Assembly (NCBI GenBank): GCA_038210655.1
Contig: JBBQWM010000014.1
Span: 71,707 to 135,706, forward strand
DNA length: 64,000 nt
From: 54-19 sp038210655
Lineage (GTDB): Bacteria; Chloroflexota; Chloroflexia; Chloroheliales; Chloroheliaceae
Direction of reading: 5' to 3'
Part shown: positions 16,270 to 24,792 of the stretch, piece after piece
Layout: every line of letters begins with the position of its first letter
Numbering within the stretch: position 1 is the first letter of the stretch
Made by a program: the position numbers and the translations under genes
Notes under the pieces: generated by a model
Told to the model about the DNA's origin: nothing
Database searches by the model: none
What the model saw: only the letters and a program-made list of their open reading frames with translations

Positions 16270-18327
16270 TTAAAGATACTCGCGCAACTTGGCGAGGCTG
16301 GCCTTGTTCATACCCTCGACCTTTAGCAGTTCTTCATCGCTGGCAGCCTTGATTTTGGTGGCAGTTCCGTAGATTTTGAGGAGGGCTTGTTTGCGTTTGG
16401 GGCCGATGCCCGGCACGCTGTCGAGTGCCGATACGAAAGTTGCTTTGCTGCGAAGCTGACGGTGGAAAGTGATGGCAAAACGGTGGGCCTCGTCGCGGAT
16501 ACGTTGCACCAGATAGAATGCTTCGCTGGTACGCGGAACGTAAAGTGGCAAGTCCTGGAAGGGCCGGACAATTTCGTCGTGGCTACGGCCTGGGCCTTTG
16601 GTCATCCCAAAAAGAGGAATATCCGAAAGGTCTAGTTCGGCCAGGGTTTCGGAGACGGCCCGAAGTTGAGGTTGCCCGCCATCGATGATAAGCAAATCGG
16701 GCATGGATTGCCAGGAATAGTCAATTTTCTTTTTGATTACCAGGTCGGGTTTAGCGCGTTTCTTTTTGGCGGCATCGCTTTTACCGTTAGAAGTTTCGCC
16801 GTTGAGGGCTTCGGCTCCCATTCCGGGATGCCCGCGCACGCCCCATTGTTGGTCGTGGGGGTCTTGCACCTCAAACCCTTCGGCCTCGCTAGTTTCGGCT
16901 TCAGCCTGTTCGAGTTCCAACTCTTCCTGAGCGTTTTGTTCGGCTTCTTCGACTGTCTTGGCGCGTTTGAAGCGGCGGCGAATGACTTCCTGCAACGAAC
17001 CAAAGTCGTTTGCGCCTTCGATAGTCTTGATCTTAAAACGGCGGTAATCCGACTTCTTGGGGCTACCGTTTTCAAAGACGACCATACTCGCGACGCTGTT
17101 CGTACCCTGCGTATTGGAAATATCGTAACATTCCACCCGGCGGGGTAGTTCGTCCAGACCGAGATAATTTTGCAGTTCGAGCAAAGCTTTGGTGGTTTTC
17201 TGCTCATCGTTGAGCCAGCGCAGACGATTTTGTTCGAGGGCTTCCTGGGCGTTTTGAGCGACCATCTGCACCAGATCACGCTTGTCGCCTGCTGGCGGTA
17301 CGCTTATCTCGACCGCTATGCCGGCCTTATTACCAAGCCAGGTGGTCAAGGCTTCTACATCGGAGAGGGGATATTGCACCAGAATACGAGGCGGCACAAA
17401 AGTCGCGTCATTATAATATTGCTGCACAAAGCTGGTTAGCACATCGCTGTCGGTTTCGTCCTCAACCCCCTGCAACATAAAATGTTCTCGCCCGATCAAC
17501 TTGCCGCGCCGGATAAAGAAAATCTGAGCGGCTGCTTCGCCCTCGCTGCGGGCCATTGCCACCACATCTTCGTCGAACGACTCGCTACTGACTACTTTTT
17601 GCTGCTCGACCACCCCGCGCACGGCCCCAAGCTGATCGCGGATCAGGGCCGCTCGTTCAAATTCGAGATTTTCGGCGGCTAGACTCATTCTGGTTTCTAG
17701 CTGATTTACTACATCGTCCGACTTGCCTTCCAAAAATAAAGTTACCTGCGCGATAGCAGCATCGTATTCGGTTTTGTCAGCCAGCCCCGCGCACGGCCCC
17801 AGACAGCGATGAATAAAATATTCCAGACAGGGGCGCGGCTCTTTTTCGGTAATCTTCAAGTCGCAATTGCGGAAGGGAAAGAGCTTGTCGAGGGTTTTGA
17901 TCGTTATGTTGGCAGTTCCGTTACCGGCAAAGGGGCCAAAGTAGCGTGCGCCATCGTTCAAAACCTTCCGCACGATAAAGACACGGGGCCATTTTTCGTT
18001 GACGGTAACTTTGATATAGGGGTAAGTCTTATCGTCTTTGAGCAGGATGTTGTAAAAAGGGCGATGCTCCTTTATAAGGGTGTTTTCAAGGTTGAGCGCC
18101 TCGGCCTCGGTATCCACCACATAGTACTCAAAATCGTCGATGTCGTTGACCATCAACCGAACTTTGGGAGCCTGCCCGGTCAGCGCTCCAAAATAATTGG
18201 AGACCCGGTTTCGTAACGAAACGGCCTTACCCACATAAATGATCTTGCCGCCCTTGTCCTTCATGATATACACGCCAGGACGGTGCGGCAGCGATTTTAC
18301 TTTTTCTTCTAAATAAATGCGTTCCAT
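16270..18327 (-). CDS. uvrC: UvrABC excision nuclease subunit C
   Basis: UvrC makes both incisions in nucleotide excision repair. Domains in order: GIY-YIG nuclease at about residues 10-95 (HRPGVYIMKDKGGKIIYVG), UVR motif near 205, RNase H-like nuclease (YDISNTQGTNSVASMVVFENG; DLLIIDGGQPQL), and a C-terminal tandem helix-hairpin-helix (SVPGIGPKRKQALL; VEGMNKASLAKL). At 685 residues it is longer than the usual ~600: about 75 residues, first Glu-rich then Lys-rich, are inserted inside the RNase H-like domain at about 460-540. The catalytic stretches on either side look intact, so the insert is probably a surface loop. Confidence 0.93.
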   Translation of the reverse strand: MERIYLEEKVKSLPHRPGVYIMKDKGGKIIYVGKAVSLRNRVSNYFGALTGQAPKVRLMVNDIDDFEYYVVDTEAEALNLENTLIKEHRPFYNILLKDDKTYPYIKVTVNEKWPRVFIVRKVLNDGARYFGPFAGNGTANITIKTLDKLFPFRNCDLKITEKEPRPCLEYFIHRCLGPCAGLADKTEYDAAIAQVTLFLEGKSDDVVNQLETRMSLAAENLEFERAALIRDQLGAVRGVVEQQKVVSSESFDEDVVAMARSEGEAAAQIFFIRRGKLIGREHFMLQGVEDETDSDVLTSFVQQYYNDATFVPPRILVQYPLSDVEALTTWLGNKAGIAVEISVPPAGDKRDLVQMVAQNAQEALEQNRLRWLNDEQKTTKALLELQNYLGLDELPRRVECYDISNTQGTNSVASMVVFENGSPKKSDYRRFKIKTIEGANDFGSLQEVIRRRFKRAKTVEEAEQNAQEELELEQAEAETSEAEGFEVQDPHDQQWGVRGHPGMGAEALNGETSNGKSDAAKKKRAKPDLVIKKKIDYSWQSMPDLLIIDGGQPQLRAVSETLAELDLSDIPLFGMTKGPGRSHDEIVRPFQDLPLYVPRTSEAFYLVQRIRDEAHRFAITFHRQLRSKATFVSALDSVPGIGPKRKQALLKIYGTATKIKAASDEELLKVEGMNKASLAKLREYL

Positions 18328-18336
18328 AATTTAAGC

Positions 18337-18453
18337 TAATTAACAGGGATAGACATATCTATTTGAGCTTGAACAGCCTAAATGTGTTAGGTGTCGCGTA
18401 GATTACAACGGAATTTATAATCGTAAATCCCCTAATTCTGTCTATCCCTGCCA
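18337..18453. repeat. Intergenic element with TTAACAGGGAT ends (copy 2)
   Basis: TAATTAACAGGGATAGACA (from 18337) faces TGTCTATCCCTG (18439-18450). The ends match those of 4943-5176, but the core is different and only about 90 bp long. No coding frame. Confidence 0.5.
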
Positions 18454-18467
18454 AATCCAAAAAGTGC

Positions 18468-18917
18468 CTACTCGGCAGCGACCTTGACCGAAGTCATCTT
18501 GTCGCCTCGCCGGATTTGTTGTACCAGTTCCATACCCTCGGTGACTTGTCCAAAGACGGTGTAATTGCCGTTGAGGAAGGGGGCCGGAGCCAGACAGATG
18601 TAGAATTGGCTACCGGCGCTGTTCGGGTTCTGGGAGCGGGCCATCGCAAGCGTGCCTTCGAGATGTTTGCGCTCGTTGAACTCGGCTTTGATCTGGTAGC
18701 CAGGGCCACCGGTGCCGTCACCGTTCGGGTCGCCACCCTGCACCACAAAGCCCGGTTCGACCCGATGGAAAGTCAGGCCATTATAGAAACCACTGTTAGC
18801 CAGTTTCTCGAAGTTGGCGACAGTGTTAGGAGCTACGTCCGGGTAGAATTCTAATTTAATCGTTCCGCCCTTCGCCAACTCAATATAGCCGACTTTCTTA
18901 CCCGTCGTTTCTGCCAT
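18468..18917 (-). CDS. Cyclophilin-type peptidyl-prolyl cis-trans isomerase
   Basis: A 149-residue cytoplasmic cyclophilin that catalyses cis-trans isomerisation of Xaa-Pro bonds. It holds the family motifs TFHRVEPGFVVQGGDPNGDG (catalytic Arg in FHRV) and AMARSQNPNSAGSQFYICL, plus NGNYTVFGQV. It has no signal peptide. AAGGAGATGA precedes the ATG. The lipoprotein at 20203-21489 carries a second copy of this domain, so the cell has one cyclophilin inside and one outside. Confidence 0.92.
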   Translation of the reverse strand: MAETTGKKVGYIELAKGGTIKLEFYPDVAPNTVANFEKLANSGFYNGLTFHRVEPGFVVQGGDPNGDGTGGPGYQIKAEFNERKHLEGTLAMARSQNPNSAGSQFYICLAPAPFLNGNYTVFGQVTEGMELVQQIRRGDKMTSVKVAAE

Positions 18918-19071
18918 ACATTCATCTCCTTGTTAATTTAAATAATCCACTGGCAGTAAAAAGCTGCCACTTTGAAGCTGTAATCTCGAATCGTTCCAAT
19001 TCAAAATTGCCCGCTCATTGTAGCAGCTTGCGTGTCCAGGGTAAAGACCTGCACCGAAATTAGTGACTGAC

Positions 19072-20004
19072 TTACCCTTGCGAATTATTCTGACTTTGTT
19101 CTAAGCGCTTGATCTTTTCGGCCATTTGCTCTACTTGCTGCTTTAAGATTTCTTCACGCTTTAACGCGGCTTCTTTGGCCTGTCGCTCGACTTCTTTAGC
19201 GCGGCGTTCAGCTTCTTTAGCCTGTCGCTCGGCTTCTTTAGCGCGGCGTTCAGCCTCTTTAGCCTGTCGCTCGACTTCTTTAGCCTGTCGTTCGGCTTCT
19301 CTACCCCACTGCTCGTCTTCTTTGGCCTGCCGTTCGATTTGTACCTGCTGAAAAAGAGCCTGGGCCTCGGTTAGACGCAAGTTTTTATCATTATCATAAA
19401 GTTGTACCATTTCCTCGGCAGGCGCAAGCCACGAGTCGAGTTGCTCGCTCCAGAGCCAGCCTTTGGCAGTTGGCTTTAGCTCTTGATATACTCCATCGAT
19501 CAAGCGCCATCCATACAGACGAGGCTTTTTACTCTTACGTTTGCGCTCTCTGGGGTCGTAGACAAAATATTCGGCTACTCCCCAGGCGGCATAACGTTTG
19601 GGTTTCTCCACCAGGTCATTGGCGGGCAAATCATCTGATATTATCTCGATTATCACTTCTGGGGGCGGCCCACTCACGCCGATTTTGTAACTCTTAAAGT
19701 GAAATCGTTTTTTGCTCTTGAAAACGAACACGTCGGGATAAAGTGGTTTATCCTTTTTTTCTTCAGTTTCGTGGAAATTAGCTTCACGGTGAATCGTATA
19801 AGTCTCTAGCCGATACTGCCAGCGCAAAACTTGAATCAGCTGATCGACTAAATCATTGTGTCTGGTATCGGGCATGTCACCGCGCTCCTGGCGTAGTTTC
19901 CAATAATTGTCTTTATAATCATAGAAGTAATACGGCTCCTCGAATTCAGCTTCATCCAGGATCACGGCTTGATTTTCTAGTTCTAAATCGGTTTTGGCAG
20001 TCAT
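19072..20004 (-). CDS. Uma2-family PD-(D/E)XK protein with coiled-coil tail
   Basis: The N-terminal ~190 residues match the Uma2 (DUF820) family, a restriction-endonuclease-like fold common in Cyanobacteria and Chloroflexota: YPDVFVFKSKK, PPEVIIEIISDDLPANDLVE and KPKRYAAWGVAEYFVYDPR give the Asp, Glu and Lys expected in the fold. From about residue 225 a run of heptapeptides alternating ERQAKEA and ERRAKEA is encoded by 21 bp tandem DNA repeats and forms a charged coiled coil. Function of Uma2 proteins is largely unknown. An AGGTGG-type ribosome site precedes the ATG. Confidence 0.82.
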   Translation of the reverse strand: MTAKTDLELENQAVILDEAEFEEPYYFYDYKDNYWKLRQERGDMPDTRHNDLVDQLIQVLRWQYRLETYTIHREANFHETEEKKDKPLYPDVFVFKSKKRFHFKSYKIGVSGPPPEVIIEIISDDLPANDLVEKPKRYAAWGVAEYFVYDPRERKRKSKKPRLYGWRLIDGVYQELKPTAKGWLWSEQLDSWLAPAEEMVQLYDNDKNLRLTEAQALFQQVQIERQAKEDEQWGREAERQAKEVERQAKEAERRAKEAERQAKEAERRAKEVERQAKEAALKREEILKQQVEQMAEKIKRLEQSQNNSQG

Positions 20005-20038
20005 AAAACCACCTGCTTTTCTTTTCTTAACTTCGGCT

Positions 20039-20136
20039 TATAGCAAAATATAGAGTTCTTGACCTCCTGTAGGAGCGAGCAGAAGCTCGCTCCTACAGGA
20101 TAATTAGTTAGCTAAGTTGCTTTGCAATCTGCTATA
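20039..20136. repeat. Palindrome with TAGCAAA-type ends
   Basis: CCTGTAGGAGCGAGC (20066-20080) pairs with GCTCGCTCCTACAGG (20085-20099). Outside it TATAGCAAAATATAGAG (20039) faces TTTGCAATCTGCTATA (ending 20136). The layout parallels 12480-12616. No coding frame. Confidence 0.55.
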
Positions 20137-20202
20137 GAACTTATCACTAGCTTAACTATATTGAAAATGGGAACCTATTTTCAAAACAGCTAAGCTCAAA
20201 AT

Positions 20203-21489
20203 TTACTGAACCGAGATTGTAATCGACTTCATTTTGTCGCCAATAGCAATCTTGTCTACAACCGTATCCATCCCCTCGACGACTTGCCCGAAGATGGCAT
20301 ATTTGCCGTCTAAGAAGGGCGCAGCATCCAGGCAGATGTAGAATTGGCTCCCGGCGCTATTGGCAGCCTGGCTATGCGCCATCGCAACCGTACCGCGCAG
20401 GTGCTTTTTCTGAGTAGTGAACTCGTCGGGAATCTGGTAGCCGGGGCCGCCAGTTCCATCCCCCTTCGGGTCGCCACCCTGTACCACGAACGGTTTGGGG
20501 TCTTTCTCGACCCGATGAAAGGTCAGGTTGTTAAAGAAACCTTTGGTCGCCAGCTTTTCAAAATTCTCGACGGTGCGGGGAGCCAGGTTCGGGCAAAGCT
20601 CGATCACGATCTTGCCGCCCTTCTCCATCTCAATCGTAGCGATCTTTTTCTGACCGGCCTTGAGTTCGACCTGGGCTGGGCCTGGAATGGCAAAGGGAGT
20701 CGGCTCGGCGGCTCCGCCAGTAGACCGACCGGTAGCGAGTAGGATCAGGGTATCACCCTTCTGGAAGCCATCCTTAAATTCGGGCGGGTAGCTGCTAATG
20801 TCATCTACCGTCGTCAGGCTAATAACAATCTTGCTGGATTCTTTTTGATATACGATCAGTGATTGCTTGGTAGGTGCATCGGACTCGTTCTTGAACAACT
20901 GCCAACCTTCACCTTCGAGTAACTTGCGATAGCTGGCCTCAACTTTGTCGTAGGCATCGCTGCTAAAATTAAAGACGATTTTATCCGCCGTAAACTTGCC
21001 AAAGGCAGTTGCGTTGTTCGGGCTGTTAAGATTAGCCAGGATCGCTTTGGTCGTCGCGTCGGTCGCTTTTATTTCGCGTGTACCGTTATAGGCCAGGTTT
21101 GGCAAGGTAGCGACAACGCTGGAGGTTGTAGTTGGTTTGGGGCCATTGGCGGCTGGGGCAGTGGCTCCCGGATCAAGGCAAGCGGCAGTCGGGACATAAG
21201 CGGCGTTGGCGGCGGAATTCGCTACGGCTGCCGCCGCCGAAGTCGCGGCTCCTGCCGCCGTAGTGGTCGCCCCCGCCGCTGTGGTTGCAGCGTTGACCGC
21301 CGTCGTTGCGGCGGAACTAGCAAGCGTGGTCGCGCCTGCGGGTGGGGTGAGCGCCACACCTGCGCCAGTCGGGGCTGCGCCGACGGCGCTACTGGTAGCC
21401 GTGTTATCTCCACAGGCCGTCAACAACAGCAAACCTACCAGCAACCCTGCGACGGCGCTTCCGGCTAACCTGTACTTCAAAATAGACAA
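20203..21489 (-). CDS. Cyclophilin-domain lipoprotein (extracytoplasmic PPIase)
   Basis: A signal sequence ends in the lipobox LLTAC (Cys26), followed by an Ala/Thr-rich linker of about 90 residues. A middle domain of about 120 residues (ATAFGKFTADKIVFNFSSDA) is unrecognised. The C-terminal cyclophilin domain carries FHRVEKDPKPFVVQGGDPKG, AMAHSQAANSAGSQFYICL and DGKYAIFGQVVEGMD. It should fold exported proteins at the outer face of the membrane. I chose the TTG at 21489 because AAAGGAG lies nine bases upstream and it places the signal at the N-terminus. The frame itself opens to 21588, but that would put 33 hydrophilic residues before the signal. Confidence 0.85.
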   Translation of the reverse strand: MSILKYRLAGSAVAGLLVGLLLLTACGDNTATSSAVGAAPTGAGVALTPPAGATTLASSAATTAVNAATTAAGATTTAAGAATSAAAAVANSAANAAYVPTAACLDPGATAPAANGPKPTTTSSVVATLPNLAYNGTREIKATDATTKAILANLNSPNNATAFGKFTADKIVFNFSSDAYDKVEASYRKLLEGEGWQLFKNESDAPTKQSLIVYQKESSKIVISLTTVDDISSYPPEFKDGFQKGDTLILLATGRSTGGAAEPTPFAIPGPAQVELKAGQKKIATIEMEKGGKIVIELCPNLAPRTVENFEKLATKGFFNNLTFHRVEKDPKPFVVQGGDPKGDGTGGPGYQIPDEFTTQKKHLRGTVAMAHSQAANSAGSQFYICLDAAPFLDGKYAIFGQVVEGMDTVVDKIAIGDKMKSITISVQ

Positions 21490-21718
21490 TTTGGGGAACT
21501 CCTTTTCTCTGATTGGATTACCGGCCTGAATTTTGAGAGGATGCCAGTTATTGCATGTCAATTCAATTTGACGGGATACTTCTGGCAACTCTAATTTGGC
21601 AAGTCAGGCGCAGGTTATTAAATGAGCAGCTTACCCGATACGAATAAGATTGCAGGGGCGGGTTAGCGTATTCTCCTCACGCTCGAAGCTATTTTAACAT
21701 ATCAGTGGGTTAAGGGTG

Positions 21719-23920
21719 TTAAAAATCTGCAAAAAGAAACTGACCGAAAAGTACCGGGCCGCTAGTTTTAAAGATCATCTCGTTTAGCCCTGGCTTGAGG
21801 GTAACATCGGCAATTAGCCAGCCAGGGTCGGGGGTGATAGTTTTCTGAGCGATATTCTGGCTCAGGCTTTGCCCGTTGAATTGGGTGGTTAGTTGAGCCT
21901 GACTCGCTCCGGTCGAAACGACTGCCCGTACCTGGACTTGTAGAGGTTGTTGATAGGGGTTGAACAAAACTAACCGGGCCTGTTGAGCAACGGTGCGCGT
22001 GATGGCTCCGCGTGGGCCTTCTTCGCGACCGCTCCAGCCTTCGCCCAATTGCGGCAAGATTTGGCTGGCTTCCGGGCGGTTAGCGGTCTGGATCAGTTCT
22101 GATGTTTTCCAGACCTGCACCTGCTCATCCTGGTAATAAGGTTTTGCGTCAGGCCCAAAGACCGCTTGCAGGACGGCTTGGGCGTTAAAGCGGCTGTTTT
22201 CATCGGTTAGCAGTTGGGGATGGACGATCACGTAGCGGATTTTGTAGTATTGCAAGAGGGCGGGCGTATTGCGCAAACTAGCCCGATCTAAAATATCACG
22301 CTGAAAACGGTAGCCACCCTGAAAATCGAGGTTGAGCAGTTCGGCAATACCGGGAAAATCGCGGAAAGGATACTCCGGTTTGCGCGACAGATAGCCGCCG
22401 ACCAACGGATGTTGATGTAAGGTCTGGTAGTACATTGCCTTGCTGACGACCGAAGCGTTGCCACCGTCGGGCGTTTCCAGCACGGCGAAATCGTTCCAAC
22501 TGCCTTCGTCGCGCAACTGGCTATAATAGCGGGGTATAGTCGTATCGGCCAGCGTTCGCGCTCCGGGATAAAATTCCAGAAAAACCAGCAGCCCCACCAC
22601 AAACGGCAAACCCAGCCCGACCCACCTTACGCCCCTCAAACGGCCCGGCAAGTTCCTCGATAGCCAATCCAGCCCATAAGCCGCCAGTACTGCCAGACAA
22701 AGCATTGTAATCAGGGTGTAGCGCAAGGGGACGCGGGCGATATTGCCAAAGGGTAAGTTATAGAGTAGTTTACCCGGCATCGGCAGGCCGTTTTCGGCCT
22801 CTTTGATCGAAGGCCAATCGTCGAAAGAGAAGTGCAGCACCGGTCCAAAGGCCAGTATCACAAAAATCAATGCCACCAGTCCCCAAAACCAGCCCTGCTT
22901 GAAGCGTGTTACCAGTCCGATCAACCCCAGGATTAAAGCGATATATCCCAAAAAGTTGCCTCGGTGAAATTCGGCATTATCGGTCGAGCCGAACAATCCC
23001 CATAAGGCTGACGAACCAGGTGTAAACAACCCTTTGACGGTCGTTGAGTTGTAGATAATAGTATAAAGCTTTTGTTGGGTTCCGCCCGACCCGGCCTCGC
23101 GCAAGGTTGGGAGTAGCACCGGCAAAATCAGTACGCCGTAAACGACCATCACGCCGCCCGCGACCAGCAAAGTGCGCCGCCACTCTTTGCGCCATTCGCG
23201 ACGCTCTTGCCCTAGCCGGTACAGGATATAGAGCAGGCTAAACATAACGGCATAAAGCAGGTAATACCAGGTGTTGAGCGATAGCACTAGCAGCAAAACG
23301 ACACTCAAGCCGCGCCAAACCCAGGGCCGAGCCTCGCGGTTTAAGGCTCTGATAAAGCACAAAATGTAGAGCGGCAGCCACTCTATCGAAGTTAGTTCTA
23401 GTTGGCCCAGGTTGAGCAAGCGCGATTCCAGGGGCGAGCAAGCGTAGATCAGCCCGGCGACCAACCCGGCCCCACGATTGCTGGTCAGGTAATAGGTTAG
23501 CAGATAAGTGCCGTAACCCGCGACGGTCAGTTGAAACAATATTTGCAGATTAAAGGCCGGGACTACTCCGAACAGCAGTTGGGCCGGGATCGACAGGTAG
23601 CCGTCCATCGGGTCGAGGGCGTGAAAAAAGAGGTTCGCACCGGTCGGATAAAAGAGCATTGGGGTGGTATAGGGTTGGGTGTGCAGATCGAGCAGCGAAA
23701 AACGCATCCACCAGTTATTCCAGATGTGTTGCCACACGTCCCCGCTCTCGGTCAGGGCTACCCGGTTGCTCAGGTTTAAGGCCAGCGGCCACGTAAAGAG
23801 AACGGCTATTAGCAGGTAAAAGGCTAGGGGACTGAGAATTGAGAACTGCGGGTTAGATAAAATAGCCTTTTTTGCCGGGGCCGTTGCGCTTTTCAGTTGT
23901 TGATCTTGAACTTTGCTCAT
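21719..23920 (-). CDS. Large polytopic membrane protein, GT-C/glycosyltransferase-39-like layout
   Basis: About 730 residues with a dozen hydrophobic segments in the first 480, then a soluble C-terminal domain of about 250 residues. The first luminal loop (LTESGDVWQHIWNNWWMRF, then FYPTGANLFFHALDPMDGY) has the acidic/aromatic character seen in GT-C-type membrane glycosyltransferases and related Chloroflexota proteins, but no motif proves activity. I chose the ATG at 23920; the frame extends 13 codons further without a ribosome site. It stands alone, and its substrate and role are unknown. Confidence 0.65.
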   Translation of the reverse strand: MSKVQDQQLKSATAPAKKAILSNPQFSILSPLAFYLLIAVLFTWPLALNLSNRVALTESGDVWQHIWNNWWMRFSLLDLHTQPYTTPMLFYPTGANLFFHALDPMDGYLSIPAQLLFGVVPAFNLQILFQLTVAGYGTYLLTYYLTSNRGAGLVAGLIYACSPLESRLLNLGQLELTSIEWLPLYILCFIRALNREARPWVWRGLSVVLLLVLSLNTWYYLLYAVMFSLLYILYRLGQERREWRKEWRRTLLVAGGVMVVYGVLILPVLLPTLREAGSGGTQQKLYTIIYNSTTVKGLFTPGSSALWGLFGSTDNAEFHRGNFLGYIALILGLIGLVTRFKQGWFWGLVALIFVILAFGPVLHFSFDDWPSIKEAENGLPMPGKLLYNLPFGNIARVPLRYTLITMLCLAVLAAYGLDWLSRNLPGRLRGVRWVGLGLPFVVGLLVFLEFYPGARTLADTTIPRYYSQLRDEGSWNDFAVLETPDGGNASVVSKAMYYQTLHQHPLVGGYLSRKPEYPFRDFPGIAELLNLDFQGGYRFQRDILDRASLRNTPALLQYYKIRYVIVHPQLLTDENSRFNAQAVLQAVFGPDAKPYYQDEQVQVWKTSELIQTANRPEASQILPQLGEGWSGREEGPRGAITRTVAQQARLVLFNPYQQPLQVQVRAVVSTGASQAQLTTQFNGQSLSQNIAQKTITPDPGWLIADVTLKPGLNEMIFKTSGPVLFGQFLFADF

Positions 23921-24001
23921 CTTCTGGGCGATTGTAGCCCAAAAGGGGAGTAAGGTCAATTTCGGGCTTGCCAGAGGGTGCGCGGCAGTTTTTGCACCTG
24001 T

Positions 24002-24094
24002 TCAACCAGTAAGAACGGGCGACCGCGAAAACCCAATCCAAACCACTAAAAAATATATTAGAAAAATTTTCTGCGGAAAATTTTTCTAATATAC
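24002..24094. repeat. AACGGGCGACC/AT-hairpin repeat family (copy 2)
   Basis: The order is TTCAACCAGTAAGAACGGGC, GACCGCGAAAACCC, CAAACCACT, AAAATATATTAG, then a strong hairpin (TTAGAAAAATTTTC / GAAAATTTTTCTAA). This is the most complete of the three copies. About 30 bp further on, ACAAATTAGAAAAATG repeats part of the hairpin arm. Confidence 0.65.
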
Positions 24095-24223
24095 ACTCAA
24101 CCCCGGTTTTGCTACCCTACACAAATTAGAAAAATGAGGAGCCTTCTGGTGGAGGATTTCTAAATGTGTACGGTAGCAAAATGCTTTATTTAAATTCGAG
24201 ACGGTCAAGTTTTGTTAGGCAAA

Positions 24224-24526
24224 CTACCCCGGCAATTTGGTCGCAAGGATATCAATCATTTCGATGCTGGGTGGTTGGGCCAAAAGCTCGGAAGCTTGGG
24301 CCATAAGTGCCGCCGCTACCCGGCCCGATAGATGGGCCTGTCGTCCGGCTTCATCCGGGAAAACATCGAAGATACCAAAAGTGGAAGGCCCAAGCCGAAT
24401 AGCGAACCAGGCGGTAGTAGCCGGTTCTTCCTGAACTATCGGTAAACCTCCCTGTAAAAAGCTTTCAACCTCGGTCTCTTTGCCTGGTTTAGCCTCCAGT
24501 CGAACGAGCAGCCCTACCTTAACCAT
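24224..24526 (-). CDS. ABM-fold (antibiotic biosynthesis monooxygenase-like) protein
   Basis: A 100-residue single-domain protein of the dimeric alpha/beta-barrel ABM class: VGLLVRLEAKPGKETEVESF at the N-terminus and FAIRLGPSTFGIFDVFPDE in the centre. Members include quinol monooxygenases and heme-degrading enzymes, but many have no known activity. The ATG at 24526 is preceded by AAGGAG. The longer frame from 24583 adds 19 charged residues without a domain. It stands alone. Confidence 0.8.
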   Translation of the reverse strand: MVKVGLLVRLEAKPGKETEVESFLQGGLPIVQEEPATTAWFAIRLGPSTFGIFDVFPDEAGRQAHLSGRVAAALMAQASELLAQPPSIEMIDILATKLPG

Positions 24527-24637
24527 TGGTTTTGTCTCCTTCTCTCGTGATATGCCGTTTACCTTTGAGCTATCTTTCCTCACGAACTTATGGTGCTAAC
24601 CAGCTTACGGCAAATCCAGCACATTGGATTTATAAAC

Positions 24638-24730
24638 GTAACTATTCAGAAGTGTCATTCTGAGCGTAGCGAAGAATCTGGATTCTTCGCTACGCTCAGA
24701 ATAACACTTTTCAGGCTGGCTGAACAGTTA
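24638..24730. repeat. GTAACTA-ended repeat with perfect hairpin core
   Basis: GTAACTATTCAG (24638) faces CTGAACAGTTAC (ending 24730). Inside, 22 bp arms (24657-24678 and 24681-24702, starting ATTCTGAGCGTAGCGAAG) form a near-perfect hairpin. It shares the ends of the 140 bp family but is 93 bp long. The same core occurs at 31093-31132. Confidence 0.7.
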
Positions 24731-24731
24731 C

Positions 24732-24772
24732 AAATTAAATGGAGTGGGTGCTATAGCCACTCCATTTAATTT
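24732..24772 (-). terminator. Intrinsic terminator for the secreted-protein gene
   Basis: AAATTAAATGGAGTGG (24732-24747) pairs perfectly with CCACTCCATTTAATTT (24757-24772). It lies 20 bp past the stop of the minus-strand gene starting at 26493, so it most likely ends that transcript. Confidence 0.7.
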
Positions 24773-24792
24773 TGGCAAGTTTGGACTAGAAT

